Source of the DNA: Curvibacter sp.
GTDB taxonomy: Bacteria; Pseudomonadota; Gammaproteobacteria; Burkholderiales; Burkholderiaceae_C
Assembly: GCA_020621965.1 (NCBI GenBank)
Contig: JAHRYV010000007.1
Coordinates: forward strand, 37,718-88,095
DNA: 50,378 bases
Direction of reading: 5' to 3'
Positions 24,959 through 39,985 of this stretch are shown in pieces. Below the pieces are notes generated by a model. That model did not search any database and had not been told where the DNA came from. It saw only the letters and a list, made by a program, of their open reading frames with translations. The stretch's first letter is position 1; every line of letters begins with the position of its first letter. The translations under genes were made by a program, and so were the position numbers.

Positions 24959-26224
24959 ATGCACACACCGCCCGCCCCCCTGAGCACGGCCGAGCTCCTG
25001 AACCAGGCCTGCTATTGCCGCTCGCTCGACACCCAGCGCCTGCGCCAGGAACTCGACGCCGGCACCGGCATGCCCGGGCTGGCGGCCAGCCTCGAACAGA
25101 CCCGGCCCCACCTGTTCGCCTCGACCGCGGTGTTCCTGGCGCGCCCGACCTACCAGGCCATTGCCGACTCGATCGCCGCCATCGAGGACGTCGTGGCACG
25201 GCCCGCCTACCGCGCCCTAGCGCTGGCACGCGCCCCCGCCATCGCGCAGCGCGCGCCGGGGGCGGCCAGTGTTTTCATGGGTTATGACTTTCATCTCGGC
25301 CAGAGCGGTCCGCAGCTCATCGAGATCAACACCAATGCCGGCGGCGCCTTGCTCAACACCGCGTTGGCGCGCGCGCAATTCACCTGCTGCGACGTGATGC
25401 CGGCGGTCTTTCGCCCCGATGCGCTGGAGCAGGTCTTCATCGACATGTTCACCAGCGAGTGGCGCGCACAGCGCGGCGACGCGCCCATGGGGCGGGTGCT
25501 GATCGTGGACGATGCGCCCGACCAGCAATACCTGGCGCCGGAGTTCGCCCTGTTCGAGCGCATGTTCCAGCGCTTCGGCATCAGCGCCGGCATCGCCGAC
25601 GCCCGGCAGCTCGAATGGCGCGACGGCAGGCTCTGGCACGAGGGCGCCGCAGTCGACCTGGTCTACAACCGCCTGACCGATTTCTACCTGGCCGAGCCGC
25701 AGCACCAGGCCCTGCGCCAGGCCTATGAAGCCGATGCGGTGGTGCTGACGCCGCACCCGCAGGCCCATGCCCTGTACGCCGACAAGCGCAACCTGGTCAC
25801 GCTCAGCGACGAGACCTTGCTGGAGGGCTGGGGTGTATCGCCGCAGGCGCGCGCCACGCTGCGCGCCACGGTTCCGCGCACCCGGCTGGTCAGTCCGCAG
25901 CAGGCCGCCGCCTTGTGGGAACAGCGGCGCCAGCTCTTCTTCAAGCCGGTCGCAGGTTATGCCAGCAAGGCGGCCTACCGCGGGGAGAAGCTGACGCGCC
26001 GGGTCTGGGACGAGATCCTGGCGGGCGACTTCGTGGCCCAGGAACTGGTCCCGCCCAGCGAACGGGCCATCAAGGTCGACGGGGTCGCGACAGAGCTGAA
26101 GTTCGATCTGCGTGCCTATGTCTATGCGGGGCGCATCCAGTTGCTGGCCGCACGCATGTACCAGGGGCAGACCACCAACTTCCGCACCCCCGGGGGCGGT
26201 TTCGCCCCCGTGCTGGTGGTCTGA
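24959..26224 (+). CDS. ATP-grasp-fold protein at the end of the arsenic operon
   Basis: This 421-residue soluble protein is of unknown substrate. It shows ATP-grasp features: FMGYDFHLGQSGPQLIEINTN (residues ~103-123), FFKPVAGYASKAAYRG with the ATP-contacting lysine (~327), FVAQELVPPSER, ELKFDLRAYVY with metal-binding acids (~380), and a terminal NFRTPGGGF with the metal-binding Asn. Such enzymes join a carboxylate to an amine or thiol using ATP. It begins 21 bases after acr3 on the same strand, so it is probably in the ars transcript. Whether it acts in arsenic chemistry, for example making a thiol or peptide conjugate, is speculation. Confidence 0.7.
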   Translation: MHTPPAPLSTAELLNQACYCRSLDTQRLRQELDAGTGMPGLAASLEQTRPHLFASTAVFLARPTYQAIADSIAAIEDVVARPAYRALALARAPAIAQRAPGAASVFMGYDFHLGQSGPQLIEINTNAGGALLNTALARAQFTCCDVMPAVFRPDALEQVFIDMFTSEWRAQRGDAPMGRVLIVDDAPDQQYLAPEFALFERMFQRFGISAGIADARQLEWRDGRLWHEGAAVDLVYNRLTDFYLAEPQHQALRQAYEADAVVLTPHPQAHALYADKRNLVTLSDETLLEGWGVSPQARATLRATVPRTRLVSPQQAAALWEQRRQLFFKPVAGYASKAAYRGEKLTRRVWDEILAGDFVAQELVPPSERAIKVDGVATELKFDLRAYVYAGRIQLLAARMYQGQTTNFRTPGGGFAPVLVV

Positions 26225-26234
26225 GAGCGCGCCG

Positions 26235-27566
26235 TCAGGTGCGCAGGGTCAGCGCCAGGCGCTCGGCGCAGGCCTGGGCCTGGGCCGCATCACGCGCCTC
26301 CACCATCACACGCACCAGCGGCTCGGTGCCGCTGGCGCGGATCAGCACACGGCCGGCCTCACCCAGTTCCGCCTCGACCGCCTTGGTCTCCGCGCTCAGA
26401 CGCGTATTGGCCTTCCAGTCCTGGCCGGGCTGCAGGCGCACGTTGATCAGCGTCTGCGGGTACAGCGTCACGCCGGCCAGCAGCTGGGCCATGCTGCGGC
26501 CGCTGCGCACGCAGGTCTGCAGCACCTGCAGCGCCGACACCAGGCCGTCGCCGGTGGTCTGCTTGTCCAGTGCCAGCAGGTGGCCCGAGCCTTCGCCGCC
26601 GAGCAGCCACTTGTGCTTGTACAGCTCCTCCAGCACGTAGCGGTCGCCGACCTTGGCGCGCACGAACTGCACACCGCGTTTTTTCAGCGCCACTTCCACC
26701 GCCATGTTCGTCATCAGCGTGCCCACCACGCCGGGCACATGCTCGTCGCGGCCCAGGCGGTCGTCGGCCATCAGGTAGAGCAGCTCGTCGCCGTTGTACA
26801 GGCGGCCGGTGGCGTCCACCATCATCAGGCGGTCGGCGTCACCGTCCAGCGCCACACCGTAGTCGGCATGGTGGGCCTGCACCGCGGCCACCAGCGCGTC
26901 GGTGTGGGTGGCACCGACGTCGCGGTTGATGTTCAGGCCGTCGGGCGCGCAGCCGATGGCCACCACCTCGGCACCCAGCTCATGGAAGACCTTGGGGGCG
27001 ATGTAGTAAGCCGCGCCGTGGGCGCCGTCGACCACGATCTTCAGGCCCTTGAGGGTGAGGTCGTTGGCAAAGGTGCTCTTGCAGAACTCGATGTAACGAC
27101 CGGCCGCATCGTCGAGCCGGCGCGCGCGCCCCAGGCTGGCCGAGTCGACCCAGGCCGGCGGCTCGTCCAGTGCCGCCTCCACCGCCAGCTCCCACTCGTC
27201 GGACAGTTTGCTGCCCTGGGCGCTGAAGAACTTGATGCCGTTGTCCGGGTAGGGGTTGTGGCTGGCGCTGATGACCACGCCCAGCGAGGCGCGCTGCGCG
27301 CGTGTCAGGTAGGCCACGCCCGGCGTGGGCAGCGGGCCCAGCAGCACCACCTCGACCCCGGCGGAGTTGAAGCCGGATTCCAGCGCGCTCTCCAGCATGT
27401 AGCCGGAGATGCGCGTGTCCTTGCCGATCAGCACCACGGGCTTGTCTTCCGTGCGCTTGAGCACACGGCCCACCGCGTGCGCCAGGCGCAGCACGAAGTC
27501 GGGGGTGATGGGGGACTGCCCCACCGTGCCGCGGATGCCGTCGGTGCCGAAGTATTTCCTGCTCAT
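26235..27566 (-). CDS. glmM: Phosphoglucosamine mutase
   Basis: GlmM (443 residues) converts glucosamine-6-phosphate to glucosamine-1-phosphate for peptidoglycan and lipopolysaccharide. Visible are [13 protein letters not shown] at the N-terminus, the phosphoserine loop [18 protein letters not shown] with Ser102, the metal loop DGDADR, GEGSGH, and [14 protein letters not shown] at the C-terminus. It is the last gene of the rlmE-ftsH-folP-glmM set and converges on the ATP-grasp gene. Confidence 0.97.
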   Translation of the reverse strand: MSRKYFGTDGIRGTVGQSPITPDFVLRLAHAVGRVLKRTEDKPVVLIGKDTRISGYMLESALESGFNSAGVEVVLLGPLPTPGVAYLTRAQRASLGVVISASHNPYPDNGIKFFSAQGSKLSDEWELAVEAALDEPPAWVDSASLGRARRLDDAAGRYIEFCKSTFANDLTLKGLKIVVDGAHGAAYYIAPKVFHELGAEVVAIGCAPDGLNINRDVGATHTDALVAAVQAHHADYGVALDGDADRLMMVDATGRLYNGDELLYLMADDRLGRDEHVPGVVGTLMTNMAVEVALKKRGVQFVRAKVGDRYVLEELYKHKWLLGGEGSGHLLALDKQTTGDGLVSALQVLQTCVRSGRSMAQLLAGVTLYPQTLINVRLQPGQDWKANTRLSAETKAVEAELGEAGRVLIRASGTEPLVRVMVEARDAAQAQACAERLALTLRT

Positions 27567-27615
27567 CGTGTCTGTCCCTGTCGTTCCGTTTGTTGTCGAA
27601 TGCTACTTATTTTAT

Positions 27616-27776
27616 GGCGACGCTGAATGAGTCCTGGCGATGGGCCGCGCCTAGCATCGGGATGAGCTGCAAGACGCGAACCGCAGCCATAGCCCAAGCC
27701 ATGGCAAGGATTTGCAGCGCCGCAGATCGCCCGAGGCCGGGATGCGGTACGCGCTGAGGACTTGTTCAGCGTTGCC
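27616..27776. repeat. 161-bp palindromic intergenic element overlapping the folP 3' end
   Basis: The outer arms, 27616-27635 and 27757-27776, are inverted repeats matching at 17 of 20 positions. Nested inside are GCTGCAA/TTGCAGC and CCATAGC/GCCATGG pairs. The right arm supplies the last codons and stop of folP. It has no ORF. It fills nearly the whole glmM-folP gap; the remaining 27567-27615 shows nothing clear. Confidence 0.65.
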
Positions 27777-28635
27777 CTATCGCTGCCAGCACCTTCAGGG
27801 CCTGCACGGTTTCCCGCACATCATGCACCCGCACGACGGCCGCGCCGCGCTCCACCGCCAGCAGCGCGGCCGCCACGCTTGGCGCCATGCGCTCGTGCAC
27901 GCCGGCCGGCGCCGTGCTGCCGGGGGGCAGGCCCGCCACCGCGCCCAACGAGGACTTGCGCGACCAGCCGGCCAGCAGAGGATACCCGGCCGCCAACAGC
28001 TCGCCCTGGCGCGCCAGCAGGGAGAAGTTCTGCGCCACCGTCTTGCCGAAGCCGATGCCGGGGTCGAGCACGATGCGCTCCTGCGCCACGCCGCGCGCGC
28101 GCAGCTCCTGCGCCGCCTCTTGCAGGAAGGCCGACACGGCCGGCAGCACGTCGCCCTCCATGGGGCGGATCTGCATGGTGCGCGGCTCGCCGTGCATGTG
28201 CATGAGACAGACGCCGCAGCCCGGGTGGCGCGCCACCACCTCGCGCCCGTCCAGCGGATCGGCGGCGTCCTGCCAGCGCAGGGCCCAGATGTCGTTGACG
28301 ATGTCGGCGCCCAGCTCCAGCACCGCGCGCATCACCTGCGGCTTGTAGGTGTCGATGGAAAGCGGCACGCCCAGTTTCAGGGCCTCGCGCAGCACCGGCA
28401 GCAGACGCGCCAGTTCCTGCTCCAGCGGCACCGGCACGGCGCCCGGGCGGGTGGATTCGCCCCCGAGGTCCAGGATGTCGGCCCCGTCCTTCAGCAGTTG
28501 CTCGCAATGCGCCAGTGCTGAACGGGTGTCGGCATGGCTGCCGCCGTCGGAGAAGGAGTCCGGGGTGACGTTGACGATGCCCATGACCTGCGGCCGGGAC
28601 AGGTCGATCGAGAAGCGGGTGGTCTGCCAGATCAT
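27766..28635 (-). CDS. folP: Dihydropteroate synthase
   Basis: FolP (289 residues) condenses p-aminobenzoate with the pterin diphosphate in folate synthesis and is the sulfonamide target. It carries MGIVNVTPDSFSDGG, DILDLGGESTRPG, SIDTYKPQVM, NDIW, LMHMHGEPRTMQ and AGWSRKSSLG, the full TIM-barrel motif set. The ATG giving MIWQTTRFSIDL is preferred; an upstream GTG would add 12 residues. Its final codons lie inside a palindromic element. Confidence 0.95.
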   Translation of the reverse strand: MIWQTTRFSIDLSRPQVMGIVNVTPDSFSDGGSHADTRSALAHCEQLLKDGADILDLGGESTRPGAVPVPLEQELARLLPVLREALKLGVPLSIDTYKPQVMRAVLELGADIVNDIWALRWQDAADPLDGREVVARHPGCGVCLMHMHGEPRTMQIRPMEGDVLPAVSAFLQEAAQELRARGVAQERIVLDPGIGFGKTVAQNFSLLARQGELLAAGYPLLAGWSRKSSLGAVAGLPPGSTAPAGVHERMAPSVAAALLAVERGAAVVRVHDVRETVQALKVLAAIGQR

Positions 28636-28702
28636 GCGGGTACAGGCGGGGAACAAAGCAAAACGGGGCACCAGGCCCCGTCTGCAATTATCCGGTCAAA
28701 AC

Positions 28703-30619
<1,917 letters not shown>

Positions 30620-30671
30620 GTGCAGCTCCAGTAGGGACAGAAATGCCGGGCAATACCTGGGTAGCCCTAGC

Positions 30672-30696
30672 TTGTGGCCATTTTAGGCGTTTCAAG
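30672..30696 (-). promoter_or_regulatory. Candidate sigma-32 promoter for ftsH
   Basis: On the minus strand CTTGAAA (30696-30690) matches the heat-shock -35 exactly. After a 12-base spacer comes CCACAA (30677-30672), a partial match to the CCCCAT-type -10. It lies about 55 bases before the ftsH start in the 170-base rlmE-ftsH gap. The rest of that gap shows no other strong signal. Confidence 0.4.
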
Positions 30697-30789
30697 CCAT
30701 CGGCCCCTTGATTTTGCCCGCTACAGCCATTGAACTTGCATGGGATTTGCGGGCAATTTCACGCTTAATCGCCAGCATTCTCCGGCGAT

Positions 30790-31467
30790 TCATTCACTTG
30801 CAGTGACGGTTGCGTTCTTCAGACCCAGGCCGACGAGAAAGGTTTCCGACGAGCGGTCGCGCGAAGCCTTGGGCTTGAACGGCTTGACCGTCTGGAAATG
30901 CGCGCGGAACAACTGAATGACCTCTTCGTAACCACGACCGTGGAAGACCTTGGCCACCAGGGCTCCCGAGGGCTTGAGATGGTGCTGGCAGAAGTCGATG
31001 GCCAGTGCGATCAGTTCCTCCACCCGGGCCGAGTCGACGGAGGCCACACCGGACAGGTTGGGCGCCATGTCCGATACCACGACATCGGCCTGACGGCCCT
31101 GCAGCAGCGCCTGCAGCTGCTCCAGCACCTCGGGCTCGCGAAAGTCGCCCTGGATGAACTGCACCCCCTCGACGGGCTCCATGGGCAGCAGGTCGAGCGC
31201 AATGATGGTGCCCTTGAGTTCGCCCACCGCCGCCCCGCCGGGCGCCATGCGGCGGCGCAGGTACTGGCTCCAGGCGCCGGGCGCGCTGCCCAGGTCCACA
31301 ACCACCTGGCCCGGCTTGACCAGGCGCAAGGTCTCGTCGATCTCCTTGAGCTTGTAGGCCGCACGCGCGCGATAGCCTTCCTTCTGCGCCAGCTTGACGT
31401 AGGTGTCGTTGACATGGTCGTTGAGCCAGGCCTTGTTGACCTTCTTGCTCTTCGTATTGACTTTCAT
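30790..31467 (-). CDS. rlmE: 23S rRNA 2'-O-methyltransferase RlmE (FtsJ)
   Basis: RlmE (225 residues) methylates U2552 of 23S rRNA in the 50S subunit. It has the SAM-binding stretch [15 protein letters not shown] and the catalytic K-D-K-E set in [20 protein letters not shown] and SSETFLV. It is divergent from yhbY and leads the rlmE-ftsH-folP-glmM order. Confidence 0.95.
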   Translation of the reverse strand: MKVNTKSKKVNKAWLNDHVNDTYVKLAQKEGYRARAAYKLKEIDETLRLVKPGQVVVDLGSAPGAWSQYLRRRMAPGGAAVGELKGTIIALDLLPMEPVEGVQFIQGDFREPEVLEQLQALLQGRQADVVVSDMAPNLSGVASVDSARVEELIALAIDFCQHHLKPSGALVAKVFHGRGYEEVIQLFRAHFQTVKPFKPKASRDRSSETFLVGLGLKNATVTASE

Positions 31468-31486
31468 TTCTTCCTTTTAGGGACAA

Positions 31487-31547
31487 CCTGCGACGCCGGT
31501 TGCGTCGCAGGCTAACTTTGCAACGCAAAGTTAAGGCGCAAAGCGCC
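31487..31547. promoter_or_regulatory. Three consecutive perfect hairpins between rlmE and yhbY
   Basis: The first is CCTGCGACG/CGTCGCAGG (31487-31495, 31503-31511). The second is TAACTTTGC/GCAAAGTTA (31513-31521, 31525-31533). The third is GGCGC/GCGCC (31535-31539, 31543-31547). They fill the divergent promoter gap. In the plus direction they precede a GGAG at 31552 and the yhbY ATG. They could be operators or 5'-leader structure. Confidence 0.6.
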
Positions 31548-31568
31548 GGCCGGAGACATAATACTCAC

Positions 31569-32042
31569 ATGCCCGCCATCCAACTGACTCCTGCAGAACG
31601 CAAGGAATTCCGCGCCGAAGCCCATCACCTCGATCCGGTCGTGATGATCGGCGGCGACGGCCTGACGGCCGCCGTCAAGAAGGAAACCGACGCCGCCCTC
31701 AAGGCCCACGGCCTGATCAAGGTGCGGGTCTTTTCCGACGACCGCGCCGAGCGCGAGACCATCTTCCAGACCCTGGCCGACGAACTCGACGCCGCCCCGA
31801 TCCAGCACATCGGCAAACTGCTGGTGCTGTGGCGCCCGAAACCGGACAAGGAACGCACCGAGGACGAGGACCGCAAACCCGGCCCGCGCGACGTCAAGGT
31901 GCTCAAGTTCAGCAAACGTGGGGGCCAGCGCCCGGAAGTCAAGATGCTGCGTGTGCTGGGCAACCAGCGCCTGACGCCCGGCGGCAAGGTCAAGCGCGCC
32001 AAACCCAAGCAGACCAGCGTCAAGAAACGCAGCCAGACCTGA
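31569..32042 (+). CDS. yhbY: CRS1-YhbY (CRM) domain RNA-binding protein, 50S assembly factor
   Basis: This 157-residue protein has a CRM domain in about the first 90 residues (LTPAERKEFRAEAHHLDPVV, then IGGDGLTAAVKKETDAALK, KVRV, IQHIGKLLVLWRP). The family associates with pre-50S ribosomes. Unlike the ~97-residue E. coli protein it has a ~60-residue basic tail rich in Lys and Arg, as often in betaproteobacteria. ATG at 31569 gives the normal beginning. Confidence 0.9.
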   Translation: MPAIQLTPAERKEFRAEAHHLDPVVMIGGDGLTAAVKKETDAALKAHGLIKVRVFSDDRAERETIFQTLADELDAAPIQHIGKLLVLWRPKPDKERTEDEDRKPGPRDVKVLKFSKRGGQRPEVKMLRVLGNQRLTPGGKVKRAKPKQTSVKKRSQT

Positions 32043-32053
32043 GTCCGCCCCCG

Positions 32054-32085
32054 CCTGAGCCGCAGCTCAGGCCTTGCGGCTCAGG
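32054..32085. terminator. Convergent hairpin between yhbY and the DUF4149-like gene
   Basis: CCTGAGCCGCA (32054-32064) and TGCGGCTCAGG (32075-32085) form an 11-bp perfect stem. A competing short stem, CCTGAGC/GCTCAGG (32054-32060, 32065-32071), uses the same left arm. There is no T run, so termination is uncertain. It overlaps the last codons of the minus-strand gene. Confidence 0.4.
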
Positions 32086-32486
32086 CGCCAGAAGGTGGCC
32101 GCGGCGCACAGCCACTGCACCACGTACATGGCCGTGCCAAGCCGGTGCCACAACGCCAGGTTCTCGCGCGCCACGATGCGCGGGGCCAGCGCAAACTCCA
32201 GCAGCAAGGCCAGCAACAGGCCGCCCACAATGAACAGCCGGGCGCCGTGCAGTGCATCCGGCTCCTCCTCCTCGTCCCGCGGGCGCGAGGCCAGCAACAG
32301 CAGCACGGTGCAGACCACCGACACCCAGGTCTGGGCGGTGAACAGCCGGGCCGCCATGGCCCCGGCCATGGCCTTGCTGGGCAGGTGCACGAAGAGCAGC
32401 GGCACCACCAGGAAACCGATGGTGCTCAGGCTGCCCCACCAGAGGGCGGCCGCCCACAGCGGCAACTTGGTCCGTACCGCGTTCAT
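32067..32486 (-). CDS. DUF4149-like membrane protein
   Basis: This 139-residue protein has four hydrophobic segments (about 8-33, 47-66, 82-101 and 113-133). The features WWGSLSTIGFLVVPLLF, ARLFTAQTWVS and LWHRLGTAMYVVQW match the small DUF4149/TMEM205-like family. Its function is unknown. It follows greA by 17 bases on the same strand, as is common in this order. Confidence 0.75.
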   Translation of the reverse strand: MNAVRTKLPLWAAALWWGSLSTIGFLVVPLLFVHLPSKAMAGAMAARLFTAQTWVSVVCTVLLLLASRPRDEEEEPDALHGARLFIVGGLLLALLLEFALAPRIVARENLALWHRLGTAMYVVQWLCAAATFWRLSRKA

Positions 32487-32503
32487 GGCCTGGCTGACGC
32501 GCT

Positions 32504-32980
32504 TCAGCGGTAGCTGACGGCCACGATCTCGTAGCGCTTGACGCCACCGGGCGCCTGCACTTCGGCCGTGTCGCCCTCTTCCTTGCCGATCAGGGCGCGT
32601 GCAATCGGCGAGCCGACGTTGATCAGGCCGAGCTTGAGGTCGGCCTCGTCCTCGCCCACGATCTGGTAGGTCACGCTGTCGCCGCTGGCTTCGTCTTCCA
32701 GCTCCACGGTGGCACCGAACACCACCTTGCCGCCGGCGTCGATGGAGGTCGGATTGATGACCTGGGCCGCCGAGAGCTTGCTCTCGATTTCCTGGATGCG
32801 GCCTTCGATGAAGCCCTGGCGGTCCTTGGCGGCGTCGTATTCGGCGTTCTCGCTCAGGTCGCCCTGGGCGCGCGCCTCGGCGATGGCGTTGATCACCGCG
32901 GGGCGATCCACCGTCTTCAGACGGTGCAATTCCGCCTTGAGCTTCTCGGCGCCGCGGGTGGTAATCGGAATGGTGGCCAT
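32504..32980 (-). CDS. greA: Transcription elongation factor GreA
   Basis: GreA (158 residues) rescues backtracked RNA polymerase by stimulating transcript cleavage. The N-terminal coiled coil carries ARAQGDLSENAEYDAAKDRQ, with the acidic tip residues. The C-terminal FKBP-like domain has VGEDEADLKLGLINVGSPIARALIGKEEGD. It follows carB; the intervening terminator makes it partly independent. Confidence 0.97.
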   Translation of the reverse strand: MATIPITTRGAEKLKAELHRLKTVDRPAVINAIAEARAQGDLSENAEYDAAKDRQGFIEGRIQEIESKLSAAQVINPTSIDAGGKVVFGATVELEDEASGDSVTYQIVGEDEADLKLGLINVGSPIARALIGKEEGDTAEVQAPGGVKRYEIVAVSYR

Positions 32981-33013
32981 GTCTCTCGTCTTGATTTCTG
33001 GGAGTAAAAGTAA

Positions 33014-33050
33014 CGGGGGCAGACCGGCGCCTGGCGCGGGTCTGCCCCCG
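33014..33050 (-). terminator. Strong intrinsic terminator after carB
   Basis: A perfect 12-bp GC-rich stem (33014-33025 with 33039-33050) lies about 14 bases after the carB stop. On the minus strand it is followed by GTTACTTTTACT, a broken U tract. Confidence 0.75.
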
Positions 33051-33063
33051 AAGGTTTGGAAGA

Positions 33064-37284
<4,221 letters not shown>

Positions 37285-37407
37285 TGGGTACTCCGTTGGT
37301 TACGGGCGCGCCCACGCATCTACAGGAAACGAGTCCTGGCTGCTGCTTTGAAGAGGGGTTGTTCGGCCTGAAATGCGCTGGGGCGGCTGGATTTCTGAAC
37401 AGTTCGA

Positions 37408-37413
37408 ATTATA
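37408..37413 (-). promoter_or_regulatory. Candidate -10 box for carAB
   Basis: A perfect TATAAT on the minus strand lies 124 bases before the carA GTG, leaving a leader of roughly 115 bases. No good -35 is seen at 17 bases. The remaining parts of the 199-base gap show only a short GC-rich inverted repeat near 37431-37446. Confidence 0.5.
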
Positions 37414-37483
37414 GCCGAGGGGGGATTACCCTGAGGCCTGCTCAGGCTACACCGATGCGCCAAATCGCGAAATAAACGCGGCG

Positions 37484-38257
37484 TCAGACCGTCGCCAGCG
37501 CGCTCGCATGCAGGCAGATGGCCGCGGCGGCGGCGACGTTGAGCGACTCCTCCCCGCCCGGCTGCGCAATGCGCACCGACAGCGTCGCGCGCGCCATCAA
37601 TTCGGCCGATACGCCCTGCCCTTCATGACCCAGCGCCCAGGCGCAGGGCCAGGGCAGCTGCTGGTGGTGGATCAGCGCGCCCTGGTGCGAACTGGTGACG
37701 ATGATCGGCACGGTCAGGGCATCGAGTGCGGCCGGCTCGGCGCCCTCGATCAGACGCAGGCCGAAATGCGCCCCCATGCCGGCACGCAGCACCTTGGGAC
37801 TCCAGAGCGCGGCCGTGCCCTTGAGCGCGATCACCTGCTTGAAGCCGAAGGCGGCGGCGCTGCGCAGGATGGAGCCCACGTTGCCGGCGTCCTGCACGCG
37901 GTCCAGGATGACCGAGGCCACCCCGGCTTGCAGCGTGGCTTCGGCCGGCAGGTCGAAGACCAGACCCAGGCGCGTCGGCGCTTCCAGGCCGCTGATGCCG
38001 TCGAACAAGGCGTCGGGCAGCAGCACCGTCTTGGCCGCCACGGCGCCGAACTCGGCCCCGAAGGCCGCCCAGGCGGATTCGGCCAGCACGGTTATGGCCG
38101 GCCGTTGACCGCGCAGCAAGGCCGCGCGCCCCAGATGGTCACCCTCGACCCAGAAGCGCCCGGCCTTGCGATAGGCGGTGCTGTCCTGGCTCAGACGGCG
38201 CAACTCCTTGAGCAGCGGGTTGTCGCGCGAGGTGATGAGTGTCGGCTGCGTGCTCAC
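37484..38257 (-). CDS. TrmH/SpoU-family RNA 2'-O-methyltransferase
   Basis: This 257-residue SPOUT enzyme methylates a ribose in rRNA or tRNA; the target site cannot be assigned. An N-terminal substrate-binding part ([19 protein letters not shown], then [13 protein letters not shown]) precedes motifs 1-3: [37 protein letters not shown] and [20 protein letters not shown]. It starts at GTG with GGAGG seven bases upstream and overlaps the rnhB stop as GTGA. Confidence 0.9.
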   Translation of the reverse strand: MSTQPTLITSRDNPLLKELRRLSQDSTAYRKAGRFWVEGDHLGRAALLRGQRPAITVLAESAWAAFGAEFGAVAAKTVLLPDALFDGISGLEAPTRLGLVFDLPAEATLQAGVASVILDRVQDAGNVGSILRSAAAFGFKQVIALKGTAALWSPKVLRAGMGAHFGLRLIEGAEPAALDALTVPIIVTSSHQGALIHHQQLPWPCAWALGHEGQGVSAELMARATLSVRIAQPGGEESLNVAAAAAICLHASALATV

Positions 38258-38868
38258 CGCAAGACCTCCGTCACCGGCGCGAAAGTCTTGCGGTGTTGCG
38301 GGCAGGCGCCGTGTGCGCGCAAGGCGGCCAGATGTTCGGCCGTGCCGTAGCCCTTGTGGGCGGCGAAGCCGTACTGCGGGAACTCGCGGTCGTAGTCGGC
38401 GCACCAGCGGTCGCGGTGCACCTTGGCCAGGATGGAGGCGGCCGAGATCGCCGGCACGGTGGCGTCGCCTTTGACGATGGCCTCGGCCAGCACGTCGAGC
38501 ACCGGCAGGCGGTTGCCGTCCACCAGCACCTTTGCCGGCTTGAGGCGCAGGCCCTCGACGGCGCGCCGCATGGCCAGCAGCGTGGCCTGCAGGATGTTGA
38601 GCCGGTCGATCTCCTCCACACTGGCCTCGGCGATGAGCAGCACAGCGCCTTGGCGCGGATTTCGTCGTAGAGCTTCTCGCGTCGGGCCGCCGTGAGCTTT
38701 TTGAATCGGCCAGCCCCTCGATGGGTGCAGCTCGTCCAGGATGACGGCAGCAGCCACCACCGGGCCGGCCAGCGGGCCGCGACCGGCCTCGTCCACCCCG
38801 GCCACCAGACCCGGGGTGTCCCACAGCAACGTGGTCTGCTCAGCCAACAAGAACTTGCGCGATCGCAT
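38254..38868 (-). CDS. rnhB: Ribonuclease HII, with an internal frameshifted stretch
   Basis: RNase HII cleaves RNA in RNA-DNA hybrids. [22 protein letters not shown] near the start, [28 protein letters not shown] and [14 protein letters not shown] are intact. Between them the residues read as nonsense. Adding one base at each of three points (near 38722, in the T run 38698-38702, and near 38634) restores [15 protein letters not shown]...LYDEIRAKA, the conserved DSK region. Three single-base losses that cancel suggest sequencing error. ATG at 38868 gives MRSRKF and overlaps lpxB by 29 bases. Confidence 0.88.
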   Translation of the reverse strand: MRSRKFLLAEQTTLLWDTPGLVAGVDEAGRGPLAGPVVAAAVILDELHPSRGWPIQKAHGGPTREALRRNPRQGAVLLIAEASVEEIDRLNILQATLLAMRRAVEGLRLKPAKVLVDGNRLPVLDVLAEAIVKGDATVPAISAASILAKVHRDRWCADYDREFPQYGFAAHKGYGTAEHLAALRAHGACPQHRKTFAPVTEVLR

Positions 38869-39979
38869 CGGCCGCCAGTCGGGGGGTGTCACGCCGCAGC
38901 TCGGCGTGCAGCGCGGTGAAGGTCTGCTCCAGCGCCGTCACACGCGCCGGGTCGTCGAGCCACTGCAGGGTCGCCGTCGCCAGCTTCTTCGGCGTCGCGT
39001 CCTGCTGGATCAACTCAGGCACCACGAAGTCGCGACACAGGATGTTGGGCAGGCCAATCCAGGGCTGCAGGTGTTTGCGTTTCATGAGCTGGTAGGTCAG
39101 CCAGTTCATGTTGTAGGCGATCACCATCGGGCGCTTGAACAGTGCCGCTTCCAGCGTGGCGGTGCCGCTGGCAATCAGCGTCACGTCGCAGGCCGCCAGC
39201 ACCGCGTGCGACTGGCCATTCACGATCTGCACCTTCTCCAGCATGCCGGCGGCGCGTGCCGCGCGCTCGATGGCAGGACGCAGCGCCGGGATGGCGGGCA
39301 CGACGAACTTGAGCTGCGGCCGGCCGCGCTGCATCAGCGCCGCGGCACGGAAAAAAGGCTCGGCCAGGTACTTGACCTCGGACGCCCGGCTGCCGGGCAG
39401 GATAGCCACCACCGACTCCTCGGGCCCCAGGCCGAGCGCCGAGCGCGCCGCCGCCCGGTCCGGCACCAGCGGGATCACGTTGGCCAGCGGGTGGCCGACG
39501 TAGGTGGCGGCAATGCCGTGCTGCGCCAGCAGTTCCACCTCGAACGGGAAGATGCACAGCACGTGGTCGACGCTGGCCTTGATCTTGTGCACGCGCTCGG
39601 GCCGCCAGGCCCAGATGGAGGGGCAGACGAAATGCGCGGTCTTCACACCCGCGGCCTTGAGGTCGCGCTCCAGATCGAGATTGAAGTCGGGCGCGTCGAC
39701 GCCGATGAAGACGTCCGGCTTGTCCTGCAGCAGTCTGTTTTTGAGCTGCGCGCGGATGCCGACGATCTCGCGGTAGTGGCGCAGCACCTCGACATAACCG
39801 CGCACGGCCAGCTTCTCGCTAGGCCACCAGGCCTCAAAACCGCGCCGGACCATCTGCGGCCCGCCGATGCCCTGGGTCCGGACCGCGGGCCAACGGCTCT
39901 TCAGCCCATCCAGCAGCAGGCCGGCCAACAGGTCACCGGAGGTTTCCCCGGCAACCATGGCTACTCGGGGGTCAGTCAT
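38840..39979 (-). CDS. lpxB: Lipid-A-disaccharide synthase
   Basis: LpxB (379 residues) is a GT19 enzyme that joins UDP-diacylglucosamine and lipid X to make the lipid A disaccharide. It carries [12 protein letters not shown] at the N-terminus, [23 protein letters not shown], and the C-terminal [26 protein letters not shown]. It sits six bases after lpxA and overlaps the rnhB start. Confidence 0.96.
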   Translation of the reverse strand: MTDPRVAMVAGETSGDLLAGLLLDGLKSRWPAVRTQGIGGPQMVRRGFEAWWPSEKLAVRGYVEVLRHYREIVGIRAQLKNRLLQDKPDVFIGVDAPDFNLDLERDLKAAGVKTAHFVCPSIWAWRPERVHKIKASVDHVLCIFPFEVELLAQHGIAATYVGHPLANVIPLVPDRAAARSALGLGPEESVVAILPGSRASEVKYLAEPFFRAAALMQRGRPQLKFVVPAIPALRPAIERAARAAGMLEKVQIVNGQSHAVLAACDVTLIASGTATLEAALFKRPMVIAYNMNWLTYQLMKRKHLQPWIGLPNILCRDFVVPELIQQDATPKKLATATLQWLDDPARVTALEQTFTALHAELRRDTPRLAADAIAQVLVG

Positions 39980-39985
39980 GGTGGA

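Noticed and set aside
32054-32085. RNA switch between yhbY and the DUF4149-like gene based on two alternative hairpins
   Set aside because: The genes converge, so the structure is at both 3' ends; a plain convergent terminator is simpler.
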